Of a DNA stretch of 64,000 bases, positions 16,490 to 25,207 are shown one piece after another; within the stretch, counting starts at the first letter, position 1; each line of letters opens with the position of its first letter. A program made the position numbers and the translations under genes. The notes below the pieces were generated by a model. The model had not been told where the DNA came from. It did not search any database and saw nothing but the letters and a program-made list of their open reading frames with translations. The DNA comes from 630D-37 sp037478835 (GTDB lineage: Bacteria; Chloroflexota; Anaerolineae; Anaerolineales; Villigracilaceae): the NCBI GenBank assembly GCA_037478835.1, contig JBBFLV010000003.1, forward strand, positions 1 to 64,000, read 5' to 3'.

Positions 16490-18292
16490 ATGAGCACCCC
16501 TATCCTCGTCGCCATTGCTTGGCCCTACTCGAATGCCGATATCCACGTCGGTAACATCACCGGATCCCACCTCCCCGGCGACATCGTCGCCCGTTACCAT
16601 CGCCTGAAGGGCAATGCCGTGCTCATGGTAAGCGGCACCGATTCTCACGGCACTCCGGTGACCCTTAAGGCCGATGCGTTGGGCAAATCGGTGGAAGAGG
16701 TTTATCAGTATTATCACAACCGCTTCCTAGAGCTCTTCCAGAAGCTTGGTATTACCTACGATCTGTTTACTACGACCCATACCCGCAATCATTTCCGTGT
16801 TTCGCAAAGCATTTTCCTTGCTCTGCATCGCAACGGTTACCTCTTTACCCAGACCAGCCGTCAATGGTATTCGCCGAAACGGGAGCGATTCCTGCCCGAT
16901 CGCTATGTGGAGGGCACCTGCTATATTTGCGGCTATGAAAATGCTCGGTCAGATCAATGCGATCGCTGTGGCAACGTTCTCGATCCGGAGAAGCTGATCA
17001 ACCCCCGTTCTCGTGTCGGCGATGACGTGCTCGAACTGCGTCCCACGGAGCATTTCTACCTCGACCTTTCCAGCCTGGAAGATCAGGTGCGGGCCTTTTT
17101 GCACGAACGCGCCGGGCATATGCGCGAAACGGTGCTCGGCGAATCGCTTGGCAAGATCGAAAAAGAAGGCCTCAAACCCCGCCCGATCACCCGCGACCTG
17201 GATTGGGGTGTCCCGGTGCCTCTGGATGGATGGGATGGAAAATGCCTCTACGTCTGGTTCGAGGCAGTGATCGGCTATCTCTCGGCGCCGATCGAGTGGT
17301 CGCAGATCACCGGCCGGCCGCGCGCCTGGTATGATTGGTGGCTCAACCCGCAGGCGAAGCAGTTCTATTTCATCGGCAAGGATAACATCTTCTTCCACAC
17401 CGTGCTCTGGCCGGCTCAGCTCATGGGAGCCGGTGAGCAGTTCATGGAGCTCTTCGGCGGCGAAAAAGGCCTGCGATTGACCCTGCCCTACGACGTTCCG
17501 GCCAACCAATTCATGAACCTGGAGGGCCAGAAGATCAGCGGCTCGCGCAACTGGGCTGTGTGGGGGCTGGATTTCCTCGAGCGCTACGATCCCGATCCCC
17601 TGCGCTACTACCTGACCGTTAACATGCCGGAGCTGCGCGATAGCGATTGGGATTGGAGCGAATTCGTCGCCCGCAACAACAACGAGCTGGTCGCCACTTG
17701 GGGCAATCTGGCCTATCGGGTGCTTTCCTTCGCGGCGCGCCATTGGGAAGGGCGTGTGCCCCCGATCTCGCTTGCCGATTTGCGCCCGCAGGACCGAGCG
17801 TTGCTGGAAACGGTTGATGGCGGTTTTGAAAGTGTCGGGCAGGAACTGGAAGCCGTACACCTGCGCACCGCCTTGCAGGAGGCCATGCGCCTGGCCGGTG
17901 AAGTCAACCGCTACTTGGATCAAAACGCGCCGTGGGTTGAAGTCAAGACGAATAAGGATCAGGCGGCGCTTACTATTTACACCGCCCTGCGCGCCATCAA
18001 TTCCCTGAAAGTGCTCTTCGCCCCCTTCCTGCCTTTTTCCTCCGAAGCGCTGCACCGCATGCTGGGCTATTCCACGCCGATCTTCGGTTCCTTGAGCGTG
18101 GAAAGCGTGACCGATGATCTGGGCACCCATAACGTCCTGCGCTACCACCCGCCGCAGGTGCCAACTGTCGAATGGAAACCGGGTCACCTGGAGCCAGGTC
18201 AGCCACTCGGCGAAATTCGCCCTCTCTTCCGCAAACTGGATGAAGCCATCATCGAAGAAGAACGCGCCCGTCTGGGGCAGGGAAACCCATGA
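16490..18292 (+). CDS. metG: Methionyl-tRNA synthetase
   Basis: 600 residues from ATG 16490, preceded by GGAGGTCCT; an earlier in-frame start lies inside the terminator. Charges tRNA-Met with methionine. The class I signature HVGN follows PYSNADI near residue 15-22, the zinc-knuckle cysteines are CYICGYENARSDQCDRCG near 145-160, and the KMSKS equivalent is KISGS in LEGQKISGSRN. The anticodon-binding helical domain fills about 390-540 (WVEVKTNKDQAAL). No C-terminal tRNA-binding EMAP domain is present, so this is the short form. Expression is predicted to be tuned by the upstream attenuator. The stop overlaps the next start (ATGA). Confidence 0.96.
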   Translation: MSTPILVAIAWPYSNADIHVGNITGSHLPGDIVARYHRLKGNAVLMVSGTDSHGTPVTLKADALGKSVEEVYQYYHNRFLELFQKLGITYDLFTTTHTRNHFRVSQSIFLALHRNGYLFTQTSRQWYSPKRERFLPDRYVEGTCYICGYENARSDQCDRCGNVLDPEKLINPRSRVGDDVLELRPTEHFYLDLSSLEDQVRAFLHERAGHMRETVLGESLGKIEKEGLKPRPITRDLDWGVPVPLDGWDGKCLYVWFEAVIGYLSAPIEWSQITGRPRAWYDWWLNPQAKQFYFIGKDNIFFHTVLWPAQLMGAGEQFMELFGGEKGLRLTLPYDVPANQFMNLEGQKISGSRNWAVWGLDFLERYDPDPLRYYLTVNMPELRDSDWDWSEFVARNNNELVATWGNLAYRVLSFAARHWEGRVPPISLADLRPQDRALLETVDGGFESVGQELEAVHLRTALQEAMRLAGEVNRYLDQNAPWVEVKTNKDQAALTIYTALRAINSLKVLFAPFLPFSSEALHRMLGYSTPIFGSLSVESVTDDLGTHNVLRYHPPQVPTVEWKPGHLEPGQPLGEIRPLFRKLDEAIIEEERARLGQGNP

Positions 18293-19065
18293 GTCAGTTC
18301 TTCTATTATTCACAGGGTCTCAGGCTGGCATTTGAGACCTCCGGCGAGGGAGAGCCGCTGGTGCTGATCCACGGCTACCCCCTGAATCGCACCATCTGGC
18401 GACCGCTGCTGCCTCACCTGGACGGTCTGCAGGTGATTTTGCCGGATGTGCGCGGCTTCGGCGAGAGCCAGGTTGCGCCGCCAGGCTTCAGCATGGACGA
18501 TCTGGCCGAGGACCTGGCCGCCCTGCTGGATCACCTGCGACTGGAGCGTGCGTTCATCGGTGGGCACTCGATGGGCGGCTATATCGCCCTGGCCTTTGCC
18601 CGAAGGTATCCGCAGCGCGTCAAAGGTCTGGCGCTGATCGCTTCGCAGGCCGCCGCCGATACCCCCGAACGGCGCCTCGCTCGCGCCGAGACCGCGGCGC
18701 GCATTGAGCGAGAAGGCATTGGCTTCGTCGCCGAAGCGATGAGCACGGCACTCACACCGCTTGAATCGCTTCGTCCCATACTGCGCGATCTAATCCTACA
18801 GCAATCCCCCCAGGCGCTGATCGGCGCGCTACAGGCCATGGCGGCGCGAGCCGATGCCCTGGACTTGCTGCGGGAAAGTACATTCCCGCTGCTGCTCGTA
18901 CACGGTCAGGCCGATGCTCTGATCCCTATCGAACGGGCGCGTGAAGTGCAGGCCGCCGTGCCGCGTGCCTACTTAGTTGAGCTGGAGGCTGTGGGTCACA
19001 TGCCGATGATGGAAGCGCCTCTCCCCACTGCCCAGGCCCTGCGCGATCGGTTTCTCAGAACGTAA
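18289..19065 (+). CDS. Alpha/beta hydrolase
   Basis: 258 residues, overlapping metG by four bases and thus translationally coupled to it. Alpha/beta hydrolase fold: oxyanion-hole HGYP near 28-31, nucleophile elbow GHSMGG at 92-97 (Ser94), a likely acid in VHGQADALIP and His in VGHMPMMEAP. A small esterase, lipase or haloalkane-type hydrolase in the cytosol; the substrate is unknown. No signal peptide. Confidence 0.88.
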   Translation: MSQFFYYSQGLRLAFETSGEGEPLVLIHGYPLNRTIWRPLLPHLDGLQVILPDVRGFGESQVAPPGFSMDDLAEDLAALLDHLRLERAFIGGHSMGGYIALAFARRYPQRVKGLALIASQAAADTPERRLARAETAARIEREGIGFVAEAMSTALTPLESLRPILRDLILQQSPQALIGALQAMAARADALDLLRESTFPLLLVHGQADALIPIERAREVQAAVPRAYLVELEAVGHMPMMEAPLPTAQALRDRFLRT

Positions 19066-19074
19066 TCCGACCCT

Positions 19075-19126
19075 GGCCACGGTCCACGGTCTACCGTCCA
19101 CGGTCTACGGTCTACCATCCACAGTC
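19075..19126. repeat. Dispersed degenerate repeat, copy 2 (longest)
   Basis: A run of GGTCCACGGTCTACCGTCC-type units with a period near seven bases, between the hydrolase stop and the next start. Related copies lie at 11385-11441, 24067-24092 and 47243-47275. Confidence 0.65.
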
Positions 19127-19972
19127 ATGAACTCCGATCCCCGTCCCTCCCTTGACTTTCAACAGGCGCGTTTCAAAGCCTTTTTGAACCGCCTGGCCGC
19201 CCTCTTTTCCGGAAGACCGGTTCGCCTGCTTTCCTATGAAGAGGTGCGCGAGAAACTCCACATCGGCGGGCCGATCTACCGGGGCATTCAGATGGTGCCC
19301 CTGGATAAGATCGTCGGTAGCCTGAATCGCTACCATCAGTTCGACCGCGCTTTTCTGCCGCTGGATAACTCCACCGCCGAACGCTGGCAGCGCATCGCCC
19401 ACGCTTTTTATAAAGAAATCAGCCTCCCTCCTGTGGTGCTTTACAAGGTGGGAGAAGTTTACTTTGTGGTGGATGGTCATCATCGCGTCTCGGTCGCCCG
19501 CCAGCAGGGACAGCAATTCATCGAAGCCGAAGTGCGCGAATGCCAGACGCGCGTCAACATCACCCCCGATCTCAAGCCCGAAGACCTGGAAATCCTGCAT
19601 GAGAAGGTGCACTTTCTGGAACGCACCAATCTGGATCGCCTGCGCCCGGAAGCGCGCATCAAGGTGACCATTCCGGATGGCTTCAGCCGCATGCTGGAGC
19701 ACATTGCCGTCCATCGCTATTTCATGGGCATCGATCAGCAGCGCCCGATCTCCGAAGAGGAAGCGGTCACCCACTGGTACGATACCGTCTATCTGCCGGT
19801 GGTGCAGATCATCCGTGAAAGCGGCATCTTGGAAGAATTCCCCGGCCGCACCGAGGCGGATCTCTATCTCTGGGTGATGGATCACCAACGCTATCTGGCC
19901 GAGGCTTTGAATCAACCTTTGCAGCCTCCTGCCGAGGCGGCACAAACTTTCCTTGAGGAGATGGAAAAATGA
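19127..19972 (+). CDS. ParB/sulfiredoxin-like domain protein
   Basis: 281 residues. The central segment PPVVLYKVGEVYFVVDGHHRVSVARQQG (DGHHR at 116-120) is the hallmark of the ParB N-terminal/sulfiredoxin-like nucleotide-binding fold; the surrounding residues form a helical scaffold. Such proteins are common near metabolic genes in Chloroflexota, with unknown role; the CTPase activity of true ParB cannot be claimed. No helix-turn-helix of the ParB type is obvious. It overlaps the next gene by four bases. Confidence 0.7.
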   Translation: MNSDPRPSLDFQQARFKAFLNRLAALFSGRPVRLLSYEEVREKLHIGGPIYRGIQMVPLDKIVGSLNRYHQFDRAFLPLDNSTAERWQRIAHAFYKEISLPPVVLYKVGEVYFVVDGHHRVSVARQQGQQFIEAEVRECQTRVNITPDLKPEDLEILHEKVHFLERTNLDRLRPEARIKVTIPDGFSRMLEHIAVHRYFMGIDQQRPISEEEAVTHWYDTVYLPVVQIIRESGILEEFPGRTEADLYLWVMDHQRYLAEALNQPLQPPAEAAQTFLEEMEK

Positions 19973-20886
19973 GCCGTTTGCATCCGTTGGCCGGTGTTTA
20001 CGCCGCCGCGGTGACGCCCCTCACCGCCGACGGCCAATTCGATCTGGACGGCCTGCTCGCCCTCTTGCGTTTTCTGGCGCAACGCGGCGTCCACGGCGCA
20101 CTGCTCTTCGGCACCACCGGCGAAGGTCCCTCCTTCGCCCCCGAAGAACGCATTTTGCTCTGGCGCCATGCCACGCACATTCGTCAGGAATTCCCTTCGT
20201 TTCGCCTGCTGGCCGGCTGTGGCACGCCGAGCCTGAGCGAAACCGGGATGCTGATCCGCGCCGCGTTCGACCTGGGCTTCGATGGCGTGGTCGTCCTGCC
20301 GCCCTATTACTTCCGCAACGCGCCGGAAGAAGGTCTCTATCGCTGGTTTGAACACCTTCTGCGTCACGATGTGCCCCAGGATGGCTTCCTGCTCGGCTAT
20401 CACATTCCACCGGTGGCCGGGATCGGCTTCTCCCTCGATCTCCTCGCCCGCCTCAAGGAGGCTTTCCCGCAACAATTTGCCGGCCTTAAAGATTCCTCCC
20501 ACGATGCCGCCTTCGCCCGTGCCCTGGGTGAACGCTTCGGGTCCGATCTGCTCGTGTTGACCGGCACCGATTCCTATCTGCAACTGGCGATGCAACATGC
20601 CGCTCAAGGGTGCATCACTGCCGCCGCCAACCTGCTTTCCCCCGATCTGCGTGCCGTTTGGGAGGGAATGTTGCGACAGGAAGATGTAACTTCCGTTCAA
20701 GAACGCATTACCCACCGGCGCCACATCCTGGAAGGCTTTGCTCCCTTCCCGCCTTTGCTCAAGGCGCTGCTCGCCCGTTTGTACGGCTTTCCGCGTTGGG
20801 CTGTCCGCCCGCCGCTTTTGCCGCTTTCCCCGGAGAAAGAAGAACAGGTGGTTGCCCTGCTCACCGCCACAGAACAGGCGGTTTGA
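19969..20886 (+). CDS. Dihydrodipicolinate synthase-family (DapA/NanA-like) aldolase
   Basis: 305 residues, the standard class I aldolase barrel: GTTGEG at 48-53, the Tyr144 in GYHIPP, and the Schiff-base Lys174 in GLKDSS. The family includes DapA, N-acetylneuraminate lyase and 2-keto-3-deoxygluconate aldolase. The Tyr-His-Ile-Pro-Pro variant of the YNxP motif and the neighbouring MFS carrier and heparinase-like gene suggest a sugar-acid aldolase rather than lysine biosynthesis, but this is inference. Confidence 0.82.
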   Translation: MSRLHPLAGVYAAAVTPLTADGQFDLDGLLALLRFLAQRGVHGALLFGTTGEGPSFAPEERILLWRHATHIRQEFPSFRLLAGCGTPSLSETGMLIRAAFDLGFDGVVVLPPYYFRNAPEEGLYRWFEHLLRHDVPQDGFLLGYHIPPVAGIGFSLDLLARLKEAFPQQFAGLKDSSHDAAFARALGERFGSDLLVLTGTDSYLQLAMQHAAQGCITAAANLLSPDLRAVWEGMLRQEDVTSVQERITHRRHILEGFAPFPPLLKALLARLYGFPRWAVRPPLLPLSPEKEEQVVALLTATEQAV

Positions 20887-20913
20887 GAAGGCTCTGGATT
20901 GGGAGAGAAGAAC

Positions 20914-22107
20914 ATGAAACGTTCCCGTCTTCATCCCAATATTTGGGTACTTACCCTAACCTCCTTTCTGACCGATGTTTCCTCGGAAATGGTGCTCAAC
21001 CTGGTGCCGCTTTTCCTGGCGAATGTGCTCGGCGTGCGCACGGCCATCATCGGCCTGATCGAAGGGATCGCCGAGACCACCGCCAGCCTGACGCGCCTCT
21101 ACTCCGGCCGCCTTTCCGATCGCCTCGGACGACGCAAATGGCTCACCGTGCTCGGATACGGCCTCTCCACCCTGGCCAAACCCTTTCTCTATTTTGCAAA
21201 TAGCTGGGGATGGGTGTTGGGCGTGCGTTTCGCCGATCGCCTGGGCAAAGGCATTCGCACCGCCCCGCGCGATGCGCTGATCGCCGGTAGCACCGACCCT
21301 GCCGAGCGTGGCTTCGCTTTCGGTCTCCATCGCGCCGGGGATACGGCCGGCGCTTTTCTCGGCCTTGCCATCGCTACCCTGCTGATCCATCTCAGCCAGG
21401 CCGATCAACGCTTGCTCGCCCGCGAAACCTTCCAGCGCGTGGTGCTTTGGAGCATTCTGCCTGCGGCGCTGGCCGTGCTCATTCTGGCGCTGGGAGCGCG
21501 CGAGGTCCCGATTGCCCCGGCCGGCGCAGGTTCGGCTTCCCGCCGCGAAGGCCTCGATCGCCGTTTGACCGCCTTCCTGGTGGTGATCGTCCTCTTCACC
21601 CTCGGCAACTCCTCCGATGCTTTCATTATCCTACGTGCCCAGGAACGCGGCCTGAGCCTGCTCCAGATCATGGCCATGCTCCTCACCTTCAACCTGGTCT
21701 ATGCCCTCTTCTCGACCCCGTTTGGCTCCCTTTCCGATCGCTTCGGTCGGCGGCGACTGTTGCTGGCCGGCTGGTTCACCTACAGCCTGATCTACCTCGG
21801 CTTCGCCCTGGCGCAAAGCGGCTGGCAGGTCTGGCTACTCTACGGCCTCTATGGCCTCTACTATGCCGCCAACGAGGGCGTGGCGCGTGCCTTCATCGCC
21901 GATCTCATCCCCGATGCCCGGCGCGGCACGGCCTATGGCCTGTATAACGCCACCGTCGGCCTCATGGCGCTGCCGGCCTCCCTGCTGGCCGGTCTGCTTT
22001 GGCAAGGCGTGGGAAGCTGGCAGGGTTTCGGAGCGGCGGCACCTTTCTATTTCGGCGCCTTGCTTTCCTTCCTGGCCGCCGTCCTCTTCTGGAAATGGGT
22101 ACGTTGA
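20914..22107 (+). CDS. MFS transporter
   Basis: 397 residues from ATG 20914, preceded by GGGAGAGAAG. About twelve membrane segments; MFS motif A variants GRLSDRLGRRKWL and GSLSDRFGRRRLLLAG in the two halves. It resembles efflux or uptake carriers of small solutes. Operon with the aldolase (27 bp upstream) and overlapping the start of the heparinase-like gene by 13 bp, so the three are expected to act together. Confidence 0.86.
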   Translation: MKRSRLHPNIWVLTLTSFLTDVSSEMVLNLVPLFLANVLGVRTAIIGLIEGIAETTASLTRLYSGRLSDRLGRRKWLTVLGYGLSTLAKPFLYFANSWGWVLGVRFADRLGKGIRTAPRDALIAGSTDPAERGFAFGLHRAGDTAGAFLGLAIATLLIHLSQADQRLLARETFQRVVLWSILPAALAVLILALGAREVPIAPAGAGSASRREGLDRRLTAFLVVIVLFTLGNSSDAFIILRAQERGLSLLQIMAMLLTFNLVYALFSTPFGSLSDRFGRRRLLLAGWFTYSLIYLGFALAQSGWQVWLLYGLYGLYYAANEGVARAFIADLIPDARRGTAYGLYNATVGLMALPASLLAGLLWQGVGSWQGFGAAAPFYFGALLSFLAAVLFWKWVR

Positions 22108-24077
22108 ACCCGCTCCTCCTGCCCGCCATCATCCGGGAGATCGGGCCGCGTGCCCTCTTTCACTACCTGCGCTACCACCTGGCGCTCCGTAGCGGCCTTT
22201 TACGGCGCCAAACTGCCTCCCCTCCGCCTTTTCCCCCCTCGCCCGTCCGGCCTGTTTTTGCACTCCCAAAACCTGAAACGTTGGGGAAATTTTTTGGGGA
22301 AAAAGAACGGGCGCAGCTGCAGGCCGAAGCCGAATCCCTGCGAAACGGGCAATTCTGCATTTTTGGGCATTTTCCCGTCTCGCTTCGTTCCTGGGACCTC
22401 GGGCCCCCGCGGCGCCATTGGACGGAATACGAGGCCGGAGCATTTCGACCGGAAGCCTTCCTGCCGGCCTCCTTCCCCGCAGATATCAAGTTCCTATGGG
22501 AGCCGGCACGCTGGGGATGGGCCTTCACTCTGGGACGCGCTTACTACATTTTAGGGGATGAGCGCTATGCCGCCGCGTTTTGGGAATTCGCCGAAGCTTT
22601 CCTGGATGCAAACCCGCCCTACCTCGGCCCCCACTGGATGAACGGGCAGGAGGTCGCCTTGCGCTTGCTGGTGATGATCTGGGCGGCGCAGATGTTCGCT
22701 TCTTCCGCTCATTCCACACCGGAACGCCTAGAGCGCCTGAGCCTGGCGATCGCCGCCCATGCGCACCGCATTCCTCCCACGCTCGATTATGCCCTGGCGC
22801 AGGAGAACAATCACCTGCTCAGCGAAGCCGCTGCGCTGATCGCCGCCGCCCGTGCTCTCCCGCAAATCCCGGCCGCCCCGCGTTGGGAAACGCTGGGAAT
22901 CCGCCTTTTCAACCGCGCCCTGGAGCGGCAGATCAGCGGCTATGGCGAATATATCCAGCAAAGCACCAACTATCATCGCCTCATGCTCCATCTGGCGCTG
23001 TATATCCACAGCATCGCACCTGATTCGCTGGGGAAAGCAGCGCGTCAAAACCTGGCGCGCGCCACCCACTGGTTGCGTTCAATCACCGATCCATCTTCCG
23101 GTGGGGTGCCGAATCTCGGCTCCAACGATGGGGCGAACTTTCTTTTGCTCACCTCCTGCGCTTTCTCCGATTTCCGTCCCACCGTTCAGGCCGCCGCCCG
23201 TGCCTTCCTGGGCGAACGGTTGCCCTATAGCGGCCCCTGGGATGAACTTTCGCTCTGGCTGGGATTGTCGGTCGGAGAAGAAGAAACTGCCGCATCCGAA
23301 TTCATGACCACCCATCAGAGCTACACCGGCCTGAGCGATGTGCTCCATGCCCCCCGTTCCTGGGGCTATTTGCGCGCCAGCTCGTTCCGCTCGCGCCTGG
23401 CGCACAGCGACCAGCTGCATTTCGATCTCTGGTGGCAGGGCTATAACGTGGCGCGTGATGCCGGCACCGGCTATTACAACCTCCCTGCTCCGTGGGATAA
23501 CCCGCTCACGGCCGCCCGCGTTCACAATACGGTTCTGGTGGATGGGAAAGGACCCCGTCGGCGCCTGACGCGCTTCCTGCACTTGGGCTGGAGGCCGGCC
23601 TGGTCGCGCCTGCTGCTGCCGAGCGAAGCGCATCGGCTGGGAGGCCTCGAAGCACGTTATCGTCCTCATCCGCATTGTCTGCATATCCGCACTGTCTGGG
23701 TGCATGCCGATGAACGTTGGGAAATCCAAGATCGGCTCCAACCGCGCCGAAATTCCGGAGATCACCGCTATCGTCTGCATTGGCTGCTGGCCGATGGCGA
23801 GTGGGAGCTGGAAACCCTGGAACGTCAGGCGGTCTTGTACCTGACCCTGCCCATCGGAAAACTACGAGTACGGATCGAGGCATGTGCTCCGTTGCGCCTT
23901 CTGCTCGTGCGCGCCGGCCGGGTGCTCTGGGGAGAAGGTCAGGCACAGCCTTACGAAGGCTGGTTTTCACCTTCCTATGGACTCCTTCAGCCCGCCCTTT
24001 CCCTGAGCGCCGAAATCCAAGTGCCGGGCGAAGCCACCTTCCGCACGGAATTCGGGTGGATCGACGATAGACGGTAG
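22095..24077 (+). CDS. Heparinase II/III-like polysaccharide lyase family protein
   Basis: 660 residues from ATG 22095 (the MFS stop lies inside it). The order is an N-terminal alpha/alpha-toroid (about 60-400, with ADIKFLWEPARWGWAFTLGRAYYILGDERYAAAFWEFAEAFLDANPP and ENNHLLSEAAAL) and a C-terminal beta-sheet domain (about 400-650, with HSDQLHFDLWWQGYNVARDAGTGYYN and HNTVLVDG). This is the two-domain plan of heparinase II/III-like lyases that cleave uronate-containing glycans; the toroid carries the substrate groove and the NNH and HSDQLH sites hold the likely catalytic Tyr/His. No signal peptide is seen, unusual for a depolymerase, so an intracellular oligouronide role is possible. The target glycan is unknown. 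Confidence 0.82.
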   Translation: MGTLNPLLLPAIIREIGPRALFHYLRYHLALRSGLLRRQTASPPPFPPSPVRPVFALPKPETLGKFFGEKERAQLQAEAESLRNGQFCIFGHFPVSLRSWDLGPPRRHWTEYEAGAFRPEAFLPASFPADIKFLWEPARWGWAFTLGRAYYILGDERYAAAFWEFAEAFLDANPPYLGPHWMNGQEVALRLLVMIWAAQMFASSAHSTPERLERLSLAIAAHAHRIPPTLDYALAQENNHLLSEAAALIAAARALPQIPAAPRWETLGIRLFNRALERQISGYGEYIQQSTNYHRLMLHLALYIHSIAPDSLGKAARQNLARATHWLRSITDPSSGGVPNLGSNDGANFLLLTSCAFSDFRPTVQAAARAFLGERLPYSGPWDELSLWLGLSVGEEETAASEFMTTHQSYTGLSDVLHAPRSWGYLRASSFRSRLAHSDQLHFDLWWQGYNVARDAGTGYYNLPAPWDNPLTAARVHNTVLVDGKGPRRRLTRFLHLGWRPAWSRLLLPSEAHRLGGLEARYRPHPHCLHIRTVWVHADERWEIQDRLQPRRNSGDHRYRLHWLLADGEWELETLERQAVLYLTLPIGKLRVRIEACAPLRLLLVRAGRVLWGEGQAQPYEGWFSPSYGLLQPALSLSAEIQVPGEATFRTEFGWIDDRR

Positions 24078-24092
24078 ACCGTGGACCGTTAG
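24067..24092. repeat. Dispersed degenerate repeat, copy 3 (overlaps the heparinase-like stop)
   Basis: GATAGACGGTAGACCGTGG-type unit that supplies the last codons (DDRR) and stop of the preceding gene, then continues into the intergenic region. A GTTAGGC motif follows at 24088-24094. Confidence 0.5.
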
Positions 24093-24382
24093 GCGCATTC
24101 CGGGGGAGAGAAGAGGGGAGAAAGAGGCCAGAGCGAAATGGAAAAGATGCACGCAGATCTCAAGAGCCCGTAGCCCGATTTCCCGGTGCGGCAGGGGGAG
24201 AGCATCGACTTCTACATTCGGGTTTGCAGATAGAGTGCTCGATCGGCTTCCTTTCGGCGGGATTGGCGCTCACCATGCGAGGGGAAGCGGCGATGATCGA
24301 GTCGCCTCGTCGGTAGGAATGTTTATCTTGTTTATGTAAAATTTCACAAAACCAAACTGGATTTTGACTTTACGTTGGAATG
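24093..24382. other. Intergenic stretch, no gene seen
   Basis: About 290 bp with purine-rich and then AT-rich sequence. I could not find a convincing reading frame, RNA or mobile element. It marks the left edge of the accessory segment. Confidence 0.4.
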
Positions 24383-24416
24383 TTGACGCCTCAATGAGAG
24401 TTGGTTATACTCTCAT
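24383..24416 (+). promoter_or_regulatory. Strong promoter with inverted repeat overlapping the -10 (candidate operator)
   Basis: TTGACG (24383-24388), 17-bp spacer, TATACT (24406-24411). A perfect 8-bp inverted repeat, ATGAGAGT (24394-24401) and ACTCTCAT (24409-24416), brackets the -10, a layout typical of autoregulated accessory operons. Confidence 0.6.
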
Positions 24417-24555
24417 GCGAACACGTTCTCGGTGTAGATGGATCACTCATGATGATGGTCACTTTTGGGCAGGTGCAGGACATAGGCTGTTATGGAGAGA
24501 GTGTCTATCTAAAATAGTGAGCCGCTTTCAGCAGGCGATTAGTACTCAACGATGA
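24415..24555 (+). CDS. Small basic ORF, translationally coupled to the next gene
   Basis: 46 codons from ATG 24415 (MRTRSRCRW...) to TGA 24553-24555, overlapping the following start by four bases (ATGA). Rich in Arg and Trp, no recognisable family. The ATG lies only a few bases past the -10, so it would be leaderless if used. The next gene has no ribosome site of its own, which supports coupling. It may equally be a non-coding leader. Confidence 0.35.
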   Translation: MRTRSRCRWITHDDGHFWAGAGHRLLWRECLSKIVSRFQQAISTQR

Positions 24556-25115
24556 TTACAGCCGCTCAACTCATTCCATATAGGACTTCCGGCGAGGATT
24601 ATGCCGAGACCGAGCGTCTCAAAAAACAGTTTGCGGGACTGCGGCAGGAACGCGTTCCGCTGTATTTGACGCTTGACGAGTTTGATGAAATTCTGCGTTG
24701 GAAACTACGCGGGCAATATGGAAGGCAACGGGAACAACGCAAAGTAAATACCGATGAAGTAATACGTACAGTTACAACGGCAGCACTATCGCTGACCCAT
24801 CCTGATGATGATTATGAAACTGAATTACGGCTTAGAATACTATGCACGCTTCGAGGAGTCGGTGTGCCTGTAGCCTCAGCAATCCTTGCACTGGTATTTC
24901 CTGAAAGATACGCGGTCATTGATTTTAGAGGCTGGAGACAGGTATTCGATGAAGAGAGAACGACGTTCTCTGTTTCAGATTACAAACGATACCTGCGCGA
25001 GATACGACGGCTCGCGCGTGAGTTAGGATGGTCTGTGCAAGAAGTGGACCTCGCAATTTGGGAGTATGACCGAACCAATGGTTGGAAGTCTGCAGCAAGT
25101 AGAGCGACAGGCTAA
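24552..25115 (+). CDS. Hypothetical protein with helix-hairpin-helix-like segment
   Basis: 187 residues, no family I can name with certainty. The centre (about 98-128, LRGVGVPVASAILALVFPERYAVIDFRGWRQVF) follows the pattern of HhH-GPD DNA glycosylases, where a hairpin GVG is followed by a conserved acidic residue, here Asp in VIDFRGW. The rest is helical with many charged residues. It may be a DNA-binding or base-excision-like protein. It lacks its own ribosome site, lies behind a strong promoter with a palindrome, and its stop codon sits in an attC-like inverted repeat. Codon use looks unlike the core genes. Confidence 0.65.
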   Translation: MITAAQLIPYRTSGEDYAETERLKKQFAGLRQERVPLYLTLDEFDEILRWKLRGQYGRQREQRKVNTDEVIRTVTTAALSLTHPDDDYETELRLRILCTLRGVGVPVASAILALVFPERYAVIDFRGWRQVFDEERTTFSVSDYKRYLREIRRLARELGWSVQEVDLAIWEYDRTNGWKSAASRATG

Positions 25116-25173
25116 GAGGCGCTTGCAGCGGATGCTTCCTTTGCTCGCGCCACTGTAGCGTATGCCGTTAGGC
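25111..25173 (+). repeat. attC-like imperfect inverted repeat, site 1
   Basis: Starts with GCTAAGAGGC at the stop codon of the preceding gene and ends with GTTAGGC (25167-25173), an exact R' core. The outer CTAA/TTAG, then GGC/GCC, GCT/AGC, CAG/CTG and GG/CC pair with small asymmetric bulges, as in integron recombination sites. The left core deviates from the consensus, so this is tentative. Confidence 0.35.
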
Positions 25174-25207
25174 ATCCTCTCTCCCTACAAAGTTTGAGGA
25201 GGTGAGA

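Noticed and set aside
19075..19126. CRISPR-like array
   Set aside because: Units are about seven bases, irregular, with no spacers.
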